Part shown: positions 45,109 to 53,317 of the stretch, piece by piece
Numbering within the stretch: the stretch's first letter is position 1
Layout: the number at the start of each line of letters is the position of its first letter
Source: Chlorogloeopsis sp. ULAP01
GTDB taxonomy: Bacteria > Cyanobacteriota > Cyanobacteriia > Cyanobacteriales > Nostocaceae
Direction of reading: 5' to 3'
DNA length: 64,000 nucleotides
Assembly: GCF_030381805.1 (NCBI RefSeq)
Contig: NZ_JAUDRH010000002.1
Span: 124,001 to 188,000 of the forward strand
Position numbers and translations under genes: made by a program
Notes under the pieces: model-generated
What the model was told of the DNA's origin: nothing
Seen by the model: only the letters and a program-made list of their open reading frames with translations
Database searches by the model: none

Positions 45109-45231
45109 TTAAAGGTCGCCGCCGCGAAAAGCCAGTACAAAAATCACCGCAGGACCAGCTAACATAATCAAGGCTACAAACAGCAGCTGGAAAATAACTT
45201 CCCAATTAATGCTTGTTAAAGCTTCAAACAT
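45109..45231 (-). CDS. psb30: photosystem II protein Psb30 (Ycf12)
   Basis: A 40-residue protein reading MFEALTSINWEVIFQLLFVA then LIMLAGPAVIFVLAF and RGGDL, which is the Ycf12/Psb30 sequence with a single membrane helix. It is a peripheral photosystem II subunit near cytochrome b559. The gene is too short for normal ORF thresholds. GGAGGG precedes the ATG by four bases, and the divergent neighbour is the YkgJ gene. Confidence 0.92.
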   Translation of the reverse strand: MFEALTSINWEVIFQLLFVALIMLAGPAVIFVLAFRGGDL

Positions 45232-45411
45232 TTTCCCTCCCAGTTGACTTAAAACTATTTGTCACTCAATTGTCAAACCCGGAATTTATCATATCCGGCG
45301 ATCGCCTATCAAATTTAATTTACTTAACAAAATGATAACAAACAATATACAAAACTAAAATAGGACTGCGCACTAGCTCATCACCAACAAATAAAAATCA
45401 AGGTTTAAACA

Positions 45412-45777
45412 ATGGCTACTTGGCAATGTGTAAAGCAATGTGGAGCTTGCTGTCATCTCGATCCAGCATACCGCCCAGACTTGGATGAGTACTTATCACC
45501 ACAAGAAATGGAACTCTACCTGAGCATGGTAGGTGAAGGAGGATGGTGTGTAAATTTTGATCGCATCACACGCGAATGCCGTATCTACGCACATCGCCCG
45601 CGTTTCTGCCGTGTAGAAACGGAAGTGTTTGAAGATATGTACGGCATTTACCCGGAAGAATTGAGTAATTTTGCAATTGAGTGCTGTCAACAGCAAATCG
45701 AAGGCGTTTATGGCGATCGCAGTTTAGAAATGCTGCGCTTCAATCAAGCCGTTGGTTACATATATAAAGAGTGTTGA
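45412..45777 (+). CDS. YkgJ-family cysteine cluster protein
   Basis: A 121-residue protein of the YkgJ/CxxCxxCC family. Conserved Cys are seen in CVKQCGACCHLD, WCVNFDRITRECRIY, RPRFCRVE, FAIECCQQ and the end KEC; these may bind an iron-sulfur cluster or zinc. Function unknown, with many members suspected in maturation of redox proteins. Divergent from psb30, sharing a 180-base promoter region. Confidence 0.9.
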   Translation: MATWQCVKQCGACCHLDPAYRPDLDEYLSPQEMELYLSMVGEGGWCVNFDRITRECRIYAHRPRFCRVETEVFEDMYGIYPEELSNFAIECCQQQIEGVYGDRSLEMLRFNQAVGYIYKEC

Positions 45778-45964
45778 CATAGACGCAGGGTAGTTGCCTA
45801 TTCTACGCCAAGCCAGACAAAGCCCGTTTAAAGAAGTCGCTATGCGCTTACCAAAGACACCGACTTATCTTTGACAACTGATGCCGAAGTTTCGTTATCA
45901 AGAAACAAAGCAATAGTAAACGACTTAAACCACAAGTGTTTGACTTTACAAGCACGCTATTCCC

Positions 45965-46129
45965 TTAGTAGTCGCTATCAGCCACACACATCCCTTTACA
46001 TTTAATACCATTTGTAGCGGTGCGCTGACAATGAGAACATAGAACTTTTTCGTTTTCTGTTTCTTGATTTATCTTTATACTAGTGCTTTCCGTCAGCAAG
46101 TCTTTTTCGGTTTGGTGTTTTACACTCAT
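45965..46129 (-). CDS. CxxC microprotein
   Basis: A 54-residue protein with a hydrophilic N-terminal half and a C-terminal motif VLCSHCQRTATNGIKCKGMC followed by VADSDY. The CxxC and CxxxC pairs suggest a zinc ribbon-like fold. The frame is below the usual ORF size cutoff. It starts 65 bases from the divergent EgtD-like gene, so both share a promoter region. The sequence looks conserved-protein-like, but I cannot name a family. Confidence 0.65.
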   Translation of the reverse strand: MSVKHQTEKDLLTESTSIKINQETENEKVLCSHCQRTATNGIKCKGMCVADSDY

Positions 46130-46194
46130 AATATATAGAGAAAATTTTGACTGTTTACATTTTACCGAAGAAGAAATCAGAATTCATAACAACA

Positions 46195-47256
46195 ATGGTG
46201 ATAAATTCTCATAGCAATTCACAACTTACCTCGGATATCTCAACTTTGAATAAGCGTATAGCCAAGCCAAGTTCTGACTTCTACTCTATTTTTTCAGAAA
46301 AAGAAGTTTTAGGAATAATTCATGCATTAGAAGATAGACGAGAGATACCTCTCAAGTATTCTTATAAAGGTAGGGGTGCCAAAATTTGGGATAATTTTTA
46401 TCTCAAATATGCTCTTCCTAAATGGTATCGAACATCAAATGTGGAAATTGACCTTTTAAAGCAGAATTTTACATTAATTATTGATAAGTTCCAAAATTGC
46501 CAAAAAATTAATGTTATAGATGTAGGCGCAGGAAATTTATATCCTGTGAAACAATTTATTTACAGACTGAATGAATTGGGTTTAATCAATAAATATATTG
46601 CTTTAGATATTAGCGAAGATTTACTTAATATATCGAATGCTAATTTTAAGAAGTGGTTTCCCACAATTAAATTTGCCAGTGCTTTAATTGATATAGAAGA
46701 GAGTTGTATACCTCAAAGTCTGTTGGAGAATCAAACTCAAGTTGAAAATGAATATATGGCAAAAATAATTTTGCACTTGGGTGTGACAATGGGAAACCAT
46801 CAAAATAGAACCAAAGTACTCACAAATTTGAGAAATAGTATGCAAAAGAATGACTTTCTAGTCTTCACTAACGAAATTGGTTCCAATTCTCAATGGGATG
46901 GCAGTGTGAGAGGTGGCAGCAAATACCATGCAGAACAAGTATATAGATGGATTCAAAACCAACTTGGGATTAAATCTGAAGATTGTCAAATTTTAAGAAA
47001 ATATGATTCAGAAACAGATAGTCTAGTTGCTAATATGCAAATCCTGAGTAACTACACTATATATTTTAACTTTATGACCATTAATCAAAATATTGAAATC
47101 TCCGCAGGTGAAGAAATAACTATTTGGAGACATCATAAGTATGAAATGCCTGAACTTTTGCAAGAAATAGAAAAAGCTGGGTTAGAGCTTGTTCACTACA
47201 GTACTAATAAATACTTATCACATACTATGGTAATTTGCCAAATTGCTAGTAATTAG
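46195..47256 (+). CDS. EgtD-like histidine-specific methyltransferase family protein
   Basis: A 353-residue SAM-dependent methyltransferase of the EgtD (Methyltransf_33) family, which trimethylates histidine in ergothioneine biosynthesis. The SAM motif is VIDVGAGNLYPVK, the next ILHLGVTMGNHQN, and the C-terminal subdomain contains ITIWRHHKYEMPELLQEI and HYSTNKYLSHTMVIC. No egtB (FeS-type sulfoxide synthase) gene is near, so the substrate may not be histidine. ATG at 46195 is preferred; a TTG-started extension lacks support. Divergent from the CxxC microprotein gene; convergent with the MOSC-ATL gene. Confidence 0.75.
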   Translation: MVINSHSNSQLTSDISTLNKRIAKPSSDFYSIFSEKEVLGIIHALEDRREIPLKYSYKGRGAKIWDNFYLKYALPKWYRTSNVEIDLLKQNFTLIIDKFQNCQKINVIDVGAGNLYPVKQFIYRLNELGLINKYIALDISEDLLNISNANFKKWFPTIKFASALIDIEESCIPQSLLENQTQVENEYMAKIILHLGVTMGNHQNRTKVLTNLRNSMQKNDFLVFTNEIGSNSQWDGSVRGGSKYHAEQVYRWIQNQLGIKSEDCQILRKYDSETDSLVANMQILSNYTIYFNFMTINQNIEISAGEEITIWRHHKYEMPELLQEIEKAGLELVHYSTNKYLSHTMVICQIASN

Positions 47257-47408
47257 TAATCAGCTTTGAAAATAAATTCAGATAGTTCATAGCAACATAT
47301 AGAAACAGAGGTTAAGCATTTAAGTCATTGAGGTTAATTACGAAATCAGGCTATTGTATGGCAGTATAGTTATAACGATTAAATAATTAACCAAAAAATT
47401 TTCCATGT

Positions 47409-48197
47409 TTAACTATTTAGATAGAGAGTTGTATCTTTCCATAAATACTCTTTCATATCTACGTAATATTTATTTTGAGTATGAGATACATCTATCTTAC
47501 ATAAAACCTTAATCCCCTCAAACTCTAATTTGTTTTTCTGACCAGAAATATATGTTAACAAATTACCTTTAGAATCTAATATTCTATGTATTGGATAATT
47601 AGCGACAGAGGTTTTTTTAATGTACATAGGAATAGCCCGCATATAGCTATTATTTACTCCTATCCCTTTAACAATCTCTTTATATGTCACGATTTTCCCA
47701 TTAGGAACTTTGATGATAAAATCTAGAAAGCGTCTATAAGGATTTTCAGATAACATTGGAAACTGATTAATTTGGATTTTAAATTTACTGCCAGTTTGTA
47801 TTTTACCCGATGCGATAACTACACCCAAAATTCCTCTTTTATATTGAATACTTTTTAATGATTCTACTAAATGAGCTATGCGTTTACACGGCTCGCAGTA
47901 AAAAGTTAAGCGAATTGCAGCACCGCTTTCAAAAGTTATCAAGGAGCCAGGTACGAACTTCTCAGATTGTATACCTGTAATCACAAGATTTTCTCGTAAC
48001 TCACCTGGTTTAATTGAAAATTCTAAAATATCTTCATATCTGACAAGTAAGACTTGCCTGGGACTGATAGGATTAGCATTAATATCTCCTTTTATGCCAT
48101 GACCTACTTTTAAGTTTAATTTTGTAAGTTCTAACATTGCATCATCTTGTTTTTGCTTAGTAAAAAGATGTAGTATACAGCCATATTCACTAGACAT
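47409..48197 (-). CDS. MOSC domain fused to alkyltransferase-like (ATL) domain
   Basis: A 262-residue fusion protein. Residues about 20-135 form a MOSC domain: RQVLLVRYEDILEF, the hallmark GELRENLVITGI, and a Cys pair in FYCEPCKRIAHL (101-104) that is the expected sulfur-carrying site. Residues about 153-235 are an MGMT/ATL-type DNA-binding domain (YRRFLDFIIKVPNGKIVTYK, SYMRAIPMYI) in which the alkyl-accepting PCHR is replaced by PIHR (202-205), so it cannot act as a methyltransferase and resembles damage-sensing ATL proteins. I know no characterised protein with this order. Its stop is convergent with the EgtD-like gene. Confidence 0.8.
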   Translation of the reverse strand: MSSEYGCILHLFTKQKQDDAMLELTKLNLKVGHGIKGDINANPISPRQVLLVRYEDILEFSIKPGELRENLVITGIQSEKFVPGSLITFESGAAIRLTFYCEPCKRIAHLVESLKSIQYKRGILGVVIASGKIQTGSKFKIQINQFPMLSENPYRRFLDFIIKVPNGKIVTYKEIVKGIGVNNSYMRAIPMYIKKTSVANYPIHRILDSKGNLLTYISGQKNKLEFEGIKVLCKIDVSHTQNKYYVDMKEYLWKDTTLYLNS

Positions 48198-48310
48198 AAA
48201 ATATTTTGCTTACTCCAATAACATTTAATTAATATTTAATAATGTATTGTATCTAAGCACTAGAAGCTCCAAAGTTACCATGCCGAGAGAGCAACTACGC
48301 TTCCAATAAC

Positions 48311-48342
48311 AAACCGCCAGGGCATACTACCTCTGGCGGTTT
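48311..48342 (-). terminator. terminator of the 51-residue protein genes
   Basis: AAACCGCCAG (48311-48320) pairs perfectly with CTGGCGGTTT (48333-48342); on the minus strand it is followed by a TTTGTTATT tract. It lies between the two small genes and the start of the MOSC-ATL gene. Confidence 0.75.
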
Positions 48343-48401
48343 CATTACATGATTTGGATTTAGGGAAACAACACCCTGGCGCAAATACTACTACCTAAAA
48401 G

Positions 48402-48557
48402 CTAGTTGTAGTATCTCTTTTCTGCTTCTAACTGATGAAGCAAATTTTCATCCCCTTTGACTCTAGCAACTTGTAAACGATGTTCTAAGCTCTTGAGGAT
48501 GTTACTACGATGGATGTCAACAGCTGTTTGCAAGCGTTGTTGTGTATTCCTTTTCAT
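48402..48557 (-). CDS. 51-residue basic protein
   Basis: A 51-residue protein starting MKRNTQQRLQTAVDIHRSNI and continuing LKSLEHRLQVARVKGDENLL then HQLEAEKRYYN. It is helical and rich in Arg, Lys and His. It follows the other 51-residue gene after 27 bases, so the two form an operon ended by the hairpin at 48311. The length and charge are similar to the cyanobacterial PII-binding microprotein PirA, but I cannot verify this. Strong protein-like composition and paired layout support it as real. Too short for normal ORF calling. Confidence 0.7.
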   Translation of the reverse strand: MKRNTQQRLQTAVDIHRSNILKSLEHRLQVARVKGDENLLHQLEAEKRYYN

Positions 48558-48584
48558 GACTGTTTCTGACACCAATATTCAGAC

Positions 48585-48740
48585 TTATGAATCAATCCCC
48601 AACTCTGATGCTGCCCGATGCAACATTACTTGTTGCCGATTTTGCAGCTTATGGCGGCTTTGACTCATCAACAAACGAGCTTGTGCGCTGATTAGCCCAG
48701 ATTTATTGTCAGATTGCATTTCTAGATAATTTGATTTCAT
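48585..48740 (-). CDS. 51-residue protein upstream of the basic microprotein
   Basis: A 51-residue protein starting MKSNYLEMQSDNKSGLISAQ and continuing ARLLMSQSRHKLQNRQQ then VMLHRAASELGIDS. It is predicted to be two helices. Family unknown. It shares length, direction and transcript with the following gene, but the two sequences are not clearly homologous. The 5' region holds an AT-rich stretch TATATTATAA (minus strand, near 48850) that may be a -10 region. Confidence 0.65.
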   Translation of the reverse strand: MKSNYLEMQSDNKSGLISAQARLLMSQSRHKLQNRQQVMLHRAASELGIDS

Positions 48741-49383
48741 GTCGCCTCTTTCTTTCTGATCTACCGTTGAATGAGGCGCGTTCCTTCAGGTCATTTTTCC
48801 TTACTTCCGTCTCTCAACACGAGAGATGAACGATTTATCCTTCATTTATAATATACGATTGTTGTGATAATTTTAGCTTCCATCCTCAGAGGGAAAACCG
48901 TAACTTTCTTGTAAGGATTTACCCCAACTAGTAGAGTTTCACAAAAAATGGAAGAAATGATTAGGTAATTTTATTTCACTGGTGGATGTGTATAAGTCAA
49001 AATCAAGAGCCATCGCCAAGTTAAGCAATTATAGATAGTTAAACGAGAGTTTAAGGTATGCGTATAAGCATTCGCTCGTCTGTGCTTTCAATTTTCAACT
49101 GCACCTGCTGGACAATAGTAGATACTTCCGCTCATTCTATGGGTTGCTCAACCTATGGGAAAACTCTTGGTAGCGTTATCTGAACTTATTACAATTCCAA
49201 ACAGTTTAGGGACTCTAAAATACTACGACCTTTTTATAAACATTGAAGCGAGAGTGAGCAAGCTGCTCAACTTATGGAATACATCACAACAAACAAGAAT
49301 TAATCATTCCGGGGTTGCAATCTGTAACAAAAATCTGAGAAAATGAAAAGAATATGAAAAACCTCTAGAGCAAACTACTGCCT
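48741..49383. other. intergenic region upstream of small genes and exporter genes
   Basis: About 640 bases between divergent genes. A 63-codon frame at 49155-49346 has no protein character. No repeat family or RNA gene is evident. Confidence 0.4.
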
Positions 49384-49776
49384 GTGAAACTTGATTCTCT
49401 ACCTGTGACCATAGCCAGTGTATCTCAGCCTCCTACTCAGCTAGAACTAGAAAGCATTTCAGCATCACCTACAAGTGTCGATTGTCCTCCCAAGCAATCA
49501 GTTGTAGCTATTTTTACCACTACCTTCATTACTATTTTTCTAGCAGAAATTGGTGATAAAACCCAGCTATCGACTCTACTGATGAGTGCAGAATCTAATT
49601 CACCTTGGGTAGTATTTATCGGCTCGGCAGCAGCATTAATCACTACTAGTCTCCTGGGTGTAATTTTAGGTAGTTGGATCGCTAGCCGCCTTTCTCCGAA
49701 GACGATCAACAAAGCTGCCGGAGTGATGTTACTGCTGATTTCCCTGATGCTGTTTTGGGATGTAGTCATTAACTAA
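49384..49776 (+). CDS. hmx1: GDT1/UPF0016 half-protein, manganese exporter subunit
   Basis: A 130-residue membrane protein with one copy of the UPF0016 motif EIGDKTQ (in TIFLAEIGDKTQLSTLLM), three membrane helices and a hydrophilic N-terminus of about 40 residues. Full-length GDT1 proteins have two such motifs; in Nostocales the two halves are separate and, from memory of work on Anabaena, act together as a manganese exporter named Hmx1/Hmx2. The next gene supplies the other half 15 bases downstream. The symbol follows that recollection and is tentative. Confidence 0.82.
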   Translation: MKLDSLPVTIASVSQPPTQLELESISASPTSVDCPPKQSVVAIFTTTFITIFLAEIGDKTQLSTLLMSAESNSPWVVFIGSAAALITTSLLGVILGSWIASRLSPKTINKAAGVMLLLISLMLFWDVVIN

Positions 49777-49791
49777 GGCAAAGGATAATTT

Positions 49792-50076
49792 ATGGACTGG
49801 CACCTTTTAGGATTGAGTTTTATCACAGTTTTTTTATCAGAGTTAGGCGACAAAAGTCAGTTAGCTGCGATCGCGCTTTCAGGGCGTTGTCAGTCTCCGC
49901 GAGCCGTGTTCTTTGGTACAGCCACCGCATTACTTTTGACTAGTTTTTTGGGAGCTGTCTCTGGAGGAGTCGTAGCAGAATTATTACCTACGCACTTATT
50001 AAAAGCGATCGCTGCTGTCGGGTTTGCGATCCTCGCTTTGCGTCTGCTGTTTTTTGACAATGAAGCATCTGAATGA
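49792..50076 (+). CDS. hmx2: GDT1/UPF0016 half-protein, manganese exporter subunit
   Basis: A 94-residue membrane protein with the matching motif ELGDKSQLAAI and three helices. It probably dimerises with the previous gene product to form the exporter that protects the thylakoid from manganese excess or directs manganese to the lumen. The 15-base spacing with hmx1 indicates co-translation. A perfect hairpin (50082-50111) follows its stop. Confidence 0.82.
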   Translation: MDWHLLGLSFITVFLSELGDKSQLAAIALSGRCQSPRAVFFGTATALLLTSFLGAVSGGVVAELLPTHLLKAIAAVGFAILALRLLFFDNEASE

Positions 50077-50081
50077 TTATT

Positions 50082-50111
50082 TGTAGAGACGCACTGCCGC
50101 ACGTCTCTACA
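50082..50111. terminator. bidirectional terminator
   Basis: TGTAGAGACG (50082-50091) pairs perfectly with CGTCTCTACA (50102-50111). It lies between convergent genes that end at 50076 and 50121. The same hairpin type is frequent in Nostocales intergenic DNA. Confidence 0.75.
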
Positions 50112-50120
50112 CATTCTTCT

Positions 50121-50609
50121 CTACTGCTGCCGCCAATACCAACCCAAAAGCGTACCACCTGCTACTAGCTTGATTACTTCCAATAGCCAGTAACTGCCGT
50201 GCAACATATTCATATTTGTTGGGATTTCTGCTGCTGCCTGAAATAGATTTAATTGCAATCCAATGGCAGACATTTGCGGAGTTAACAAATATGTATCAAC
50301 AAGCGTTATCAACAACAATAACACTGATAAAATCAGGCTACCACTACGCCAGTTAGATTGATATTTGCCGAGAGCTAACACACCAGTTAAGACTAAGCCA
50401 GCAGCTAGTAATTCAATCCGATTAAAATTCCAAAAAATTACATAGCCTGCTGTCGCAAAACTTGCTTGTGTCATCATGCCAGAAATATACAGACTAGGCA
50501 TAATTACCCAATCTAAAATTAGGCTAGCACTCAGCCAGAAGCCCAGAGTCAACATGACAACAGATTGCCAGATCGGACGCTTGAATCCGAAGCTAGAAAC
50601 AGTATTCAT
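50121..50609 (-). CDS. DUF4149-like membrane protein
   Basis: A 162-residue protein with four membrane helices; LDWVIMPSLYISGMMTQASF near the N-terminus and MLHGSYWLLEVIKLVAGG near the end match the DUF4149 (TMEM205-like) pattern. Function unknown. Convergent with the manganese exporter genes, separated by a hairpin terminator. Confidence 0.7.
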   Translation of the reverse strand: MNTVSSFGFKRPIWQSVVMLTLGFWLSASLILDWVIMPSLYISGMMTQASFATAGYVIFWNFNRIELLAAGLVLTGVLALGKYQSNWRSGSLILSVLLLLITLVDTYLLTPQMSAIGLQLNLFQAAAEIPTNMNMLHGSYWLLEVIKLVAGGTLLGWYWRQQ

Positions 50610-50906
50610 AACTAATAAATAATTGCTGGAGTTATATTCTTAGTTTCTTACTTCACAAATCATTTTGACAACAAATTTCAATTATCTTTATACATTGCCA
50701 GTTGGCGATGTATAAACTAAATTCAACAGGCAAATTATACACGCTGTGATTTATATTGCCATATGCATATTAAAAATATTTGCAAAGATATAAACAATAG
50801 CAATAAAAATAAGTAATTGTTACGCAATCAAATCATTACAATTAAATCATAAACACCAACTTTGAGCAGGCTTTTAGTCTGCCCTAGCTCCAAAAGGTAT
50901 AGAACC

Positions 50907-51485
50907 ATGCGCTTTGGAGTTTTATTTAGTACAGCATTAGCTTGGGTAATTGCATTTGAAAGTTACGCTACCCTAAGCAGCCAAGCAATTCAATTGCAAA
51001 ATGGCACAGTATACTTCGCCCAGCCTCCACGTCTTGTAGAAGCAGCGACTACATACCAAGACACGTATGTATGGGGTGCAACGTACTACTTTACTATCAG
51101 CTTGCCTGGGAATGCCGGAGAACCGCTACAAAAAATAACGATTAATCAACGCGAAGGAGTTGACTATATTCGTTTTGATCGAGAAGATACTTATGCCTTT
51201 GAAGGAACGCGTCGTAAAAAAGGTCAAAAGCTGAAACTAAAAGATGTGACAAGCGATCGCAAATCCCGTACCCTATCGCTGACATTCGATCCGCCTATAT
51301 CGCCAGGTAGAAATATTACAATTGCTCTTAAACCTGTGCAAAATCCTATGGTTGGTGGTGTTTATTTATTTGGAGTTACTGCCTACCCCGCAGGCGAAAA
51401 ATCGTACGGTCAATTTCTTGGTTTTGGACGATTACAATTTTACAGCCCCAGTATCGACTCGTTGAGATGGCATCCTTGGTGGTAA
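50907..51485 (+). CDS. DUF2808 exported protein
   Basis: A 192-residue precursor with an N-terminal signal peptide (residues about 1-25) and a DUF2808 beta-rich domain: IQLQNGTVYFAQPPRLVEAA, ATYYFTISLPGNAGEPLQKI and VGGVYLFGVTAYPAGEKSYG. The family is common in cyanobacteria and of unknown function. I chose the ATG at 50907, where the signal peptide begins, over a TTG at 50862. No clear terminator follows. Confidence 0.85.
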   Translation: MRFGVLFSTALAWVIAFESYATLSSQAIQLQNGTVYFAQPPRLVEAATTYQDTYVWGATYYFTISLPGNAGEPLQKITINQREGVDYIRFDREDTYAFEGTRRKKGQKLKLKDVTSDRKSRTLSLTFDPPISPGRNITIALKPVQNPMVGGVYLFGVTAYPAGEKSYGQFLGFGRLQFYSPSIDSLRWHPWW

Positions 51486-51507
51486 TTCTTCATTTCATAT
51501 CAAGTAA

Positions 51508-51884
51508 TTAGATGGCACCAAAGGTAACACCCTGTTGCTTGAGCCACTTACGGTATGCAATCGAATAGCGATCGCTGGGTAAATGTACTTCTGCTTGTAA
51601 GTCTAAAGGTAAGCGTCGGGGTTGCTGAAACTCGACAATAGCTGTATCTTGACTAGCAACTTGATTTTGAACATCTAGATAGGCTTCCATGCTAACCAAT
51701 ACTGCGCTACGCACTCCTCTTCATCAACCGACGTAATTGTAAAGTCTTGCCAGGCTAATACTTTATCGCCATTGTGCCAGAGTACTAAATCCGTGCCTAA
51801 TAAGCGCTTACGCAGGACTTTTCCAGGTTGGAAGTATGAGGCGATCGCCTCATACTTCTGGTAAAAGCCCGTGCGTAAAATTTG
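51508..51884 (-). pseudogene. Rieske oxygenase (PaO-like) remnant, internally deleted
   Basis: The upper part reads FQPGKVLRKRLLGTDLVLWH then NGDKVLAWQDF, the beginning of Rieske oxygenases of the pheophorbide-oxygenase type just before the first Cys-x-His of the iron-sulfur domain. The lower part, in another frame, reads PLDLQAEVHLPSDRYSIAYR then KWLKQQGVTFG, the C-terminus of the same family. The roughly 230-residue middle, including the Rieske ligands and catalytic iron site, is missing, and the frame shifts at the junction near 51712. The 5' end also carries a quasi-palindrome. Confidence 0.75.
51808..51878. repeat. quasi-palindrome at the pseudogene 5' end
   Basis: The central GAAGTATGAGGCGA with its inverse (51831-51858) is a perfect 28-base palindrome around a HIP1 site. 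The outer arms TTACGCA (51808) and TGCGTAA (51872), with CTTTT/AAAAG and CCAG/CTGG, also pair, except for a 5-base deletion and a few mismatches. The arm nearest the gene is Rieske coding sequence, so the other arm looks like an inverted copy of it. Confidence 0.75.
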
Positions 51885-52021
51885 TTAGTAAATCCTTCTC
51901 AAGTAGCTAACCAAATAACTCTCAAGAAGGGGGTCAAGCAGCTTGTATTCAGGAGAATATTGACCTATAAACCAAAAATATTGTGTCCTTTATATAGAAA
52001 AACAGGAATTTTTAAACAGCC

Positions 52022-52267
52022 ATGAAACCTCAACATAACCTAGAACAGTTGACTCTTTATTTAACTCAAACTTTAAGTGAATACGAGGTAATTCCAGCTA
52101 ACTGGGGTTGGCATATTCATAAAGGGGATAAGTACTGCGGACATCTGGAATATCAAAAAATCAAGGGATGGCAAGGTCGTGCATTTTATTGCCTTCCCAA
52201 TCAATTAAAACAGCAACTCAAAAATTTTGCACACTCAAGTTATTCAATTCGTTCTGCCACAATTTAA
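52022..52267 (+). CDS. hypothetical protein
   Basis: An 81-residue protein, reading LTLYLTQTLSEYEVIPANWG and YCGHLEYQKIKGWQGRAFYC. No family recognised. The alternating hydrophobic pattern and Trp/Tyr/Gly-rich middle suggest a small folded domain. No ribosome site stands out. It lies between a pseudogene and a lipase gene and may be an orphan of the region. Confidence 0.5.
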   Translation: MKPQHNLEQLTLYLTQTLSEYEVIPANWGWHIHKGDKYCGHLEYQKIKGWQGRAFYCLPNQLKQQLKNFAHSSYSIRSATI

Positions 52268-52450
52268 TCTGCTTTTAGTTTCAGTAATTAAAGACAAATT
52301 TTGTCAAAGGAGGAACGCTCATTGAACAGTCTCCACACCAAAAATAGTAAAAGATATTTCATATATTTATCAAGTTAAATTTTAAGTAATAGCCCTCATC
52401 CATCCTATAGGAAGAGGGCTTTGAGATTTTGATGACAATAAACTTGAATA

Positions 52451-53317
52451 ATGAAAAAACTGATTTTTTTAGTAGCACTTACTTTCGCAACTTTAATTAT
52501 GGTTGTAATTGCATCTCATACACAGGGCTTGAATTATTCTAATAAAATAAATGAACTTTATGTGTTTGGTGACAGTCTTTCTGATATTGGAAATAGATTT
52601 AAAAATACTGGACGAGTTTCTCCTCCTAGCCCTCCTTACTTTCAAGGACGTTATTCTAATGGCCCTGTTTGGGTAGAATATCTTAGCTCTAATCTAGGGC
52701 TAAACAATAAGCAAATTAATAACTTTGCTTATGGTGGTGCAACTACACTAAACAGCACTGTTAATGACATTCCAGGTGTGTTAGCACAAGTTTATAGTTT
52801 TACGAAAGCTCATCAAAAGGTAAATACTAATGCTCTTTATATTTTATGGGCTGGTGCGAACGATTACCTTTCAGGTGTTGCCGATTCTACTGCTTCAGTT
52901 TCTAATTTATCAAATGCAATTCAGTCTCTTGTCACCGCAGGAGCAAAAAATATATTGATAGCGAATTTACCAGATTTAGGCAAGCTGCCAGTCACACGAA
53001 ATAGCCCCTATTCTAGCAGCCTTAGTTCTGTGACGAGCGCTCATAATCGTGAATTGGCTAAATCTCTGAATTTTCTCAGCCAAAAGTTAGACAATGATAC
53101 TCACTTTATTGAGCTTGATGTTAGTTTATTGTATCGAGAAGCGATCGCAAATCCAGCCAAATTTGGTTTTACAAATGTGACAAGTCCTTGTGTGAACAAT
53201 TTTGCCGTCTGTGACAATCCGGATGAATTCCTATTCTGGGATGATATTCATCCGACTACTGTTGCTCATAGAATATTAGGAGAAGCAGCTCTAAAAGAAC
53301 TAAAGATAGCATATTAA
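52451..53317 (+). CDS. SGNH/GDSL-type lipase or esterase
   Basis: A 288-residue exported hydrolase with a signal peptide (residues 1-25). The catalytic Ser lies in FGDSLSDIGN, block III is WAGANDY, and the Asp-His pair in DDIHPTT. The family hydrolyses esters of lipids or polysaccharides at the outside of the cell. No neighbours suggest a particular substrate. The 180-base upstream region holds a short hairpin (AGCCCTC/GAGGGCT, 52389-52421). Confidence 0.9.
   Translation: MKKLIFLVALTFATLIMVVIASHTQGLNYSNKINELYVFGDSLSDIGNRFKNTGRVSPPSPPYFQGRYSNGPVWVEYLSSNLGLNNKQINNFAYGGATTLNSTVNDIPGVLAQVYSFTKAHQKVNTNALYILWAGANDYLSGVADSTASVSNLSNAIQSLVTAGAKNILIANLPDLGKLPVTRNSPYSSSLSSVTSAHNRELAKSLNFLSQKLDNDTHFIELDVSLLYREAIANPAKFGFTNVTSPCVNNFAVCDNPDEFLFWDDIHPTTVAHRILGEAALKELKIAY

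Noticed and set aside
48402..48557. Firm assignment of the 51-residue protein as PirA
   Set aside because: Only length and charge agree; I cannot recall the PirA sequence well enough to claim homology.
49155..49346. 63-codon ORF upstream of the manganese exporter genes
   Set aside because: No ribosome site, weak composition and no conserved features.
51808..51878. Quasi-palindrome as a MITE related to the 16.2 kb element
   Set aside because: Although TTACGCA ends are shared, one arm is clearly Rieske coding sequence, so an inverted duplication within the gene explains it better.
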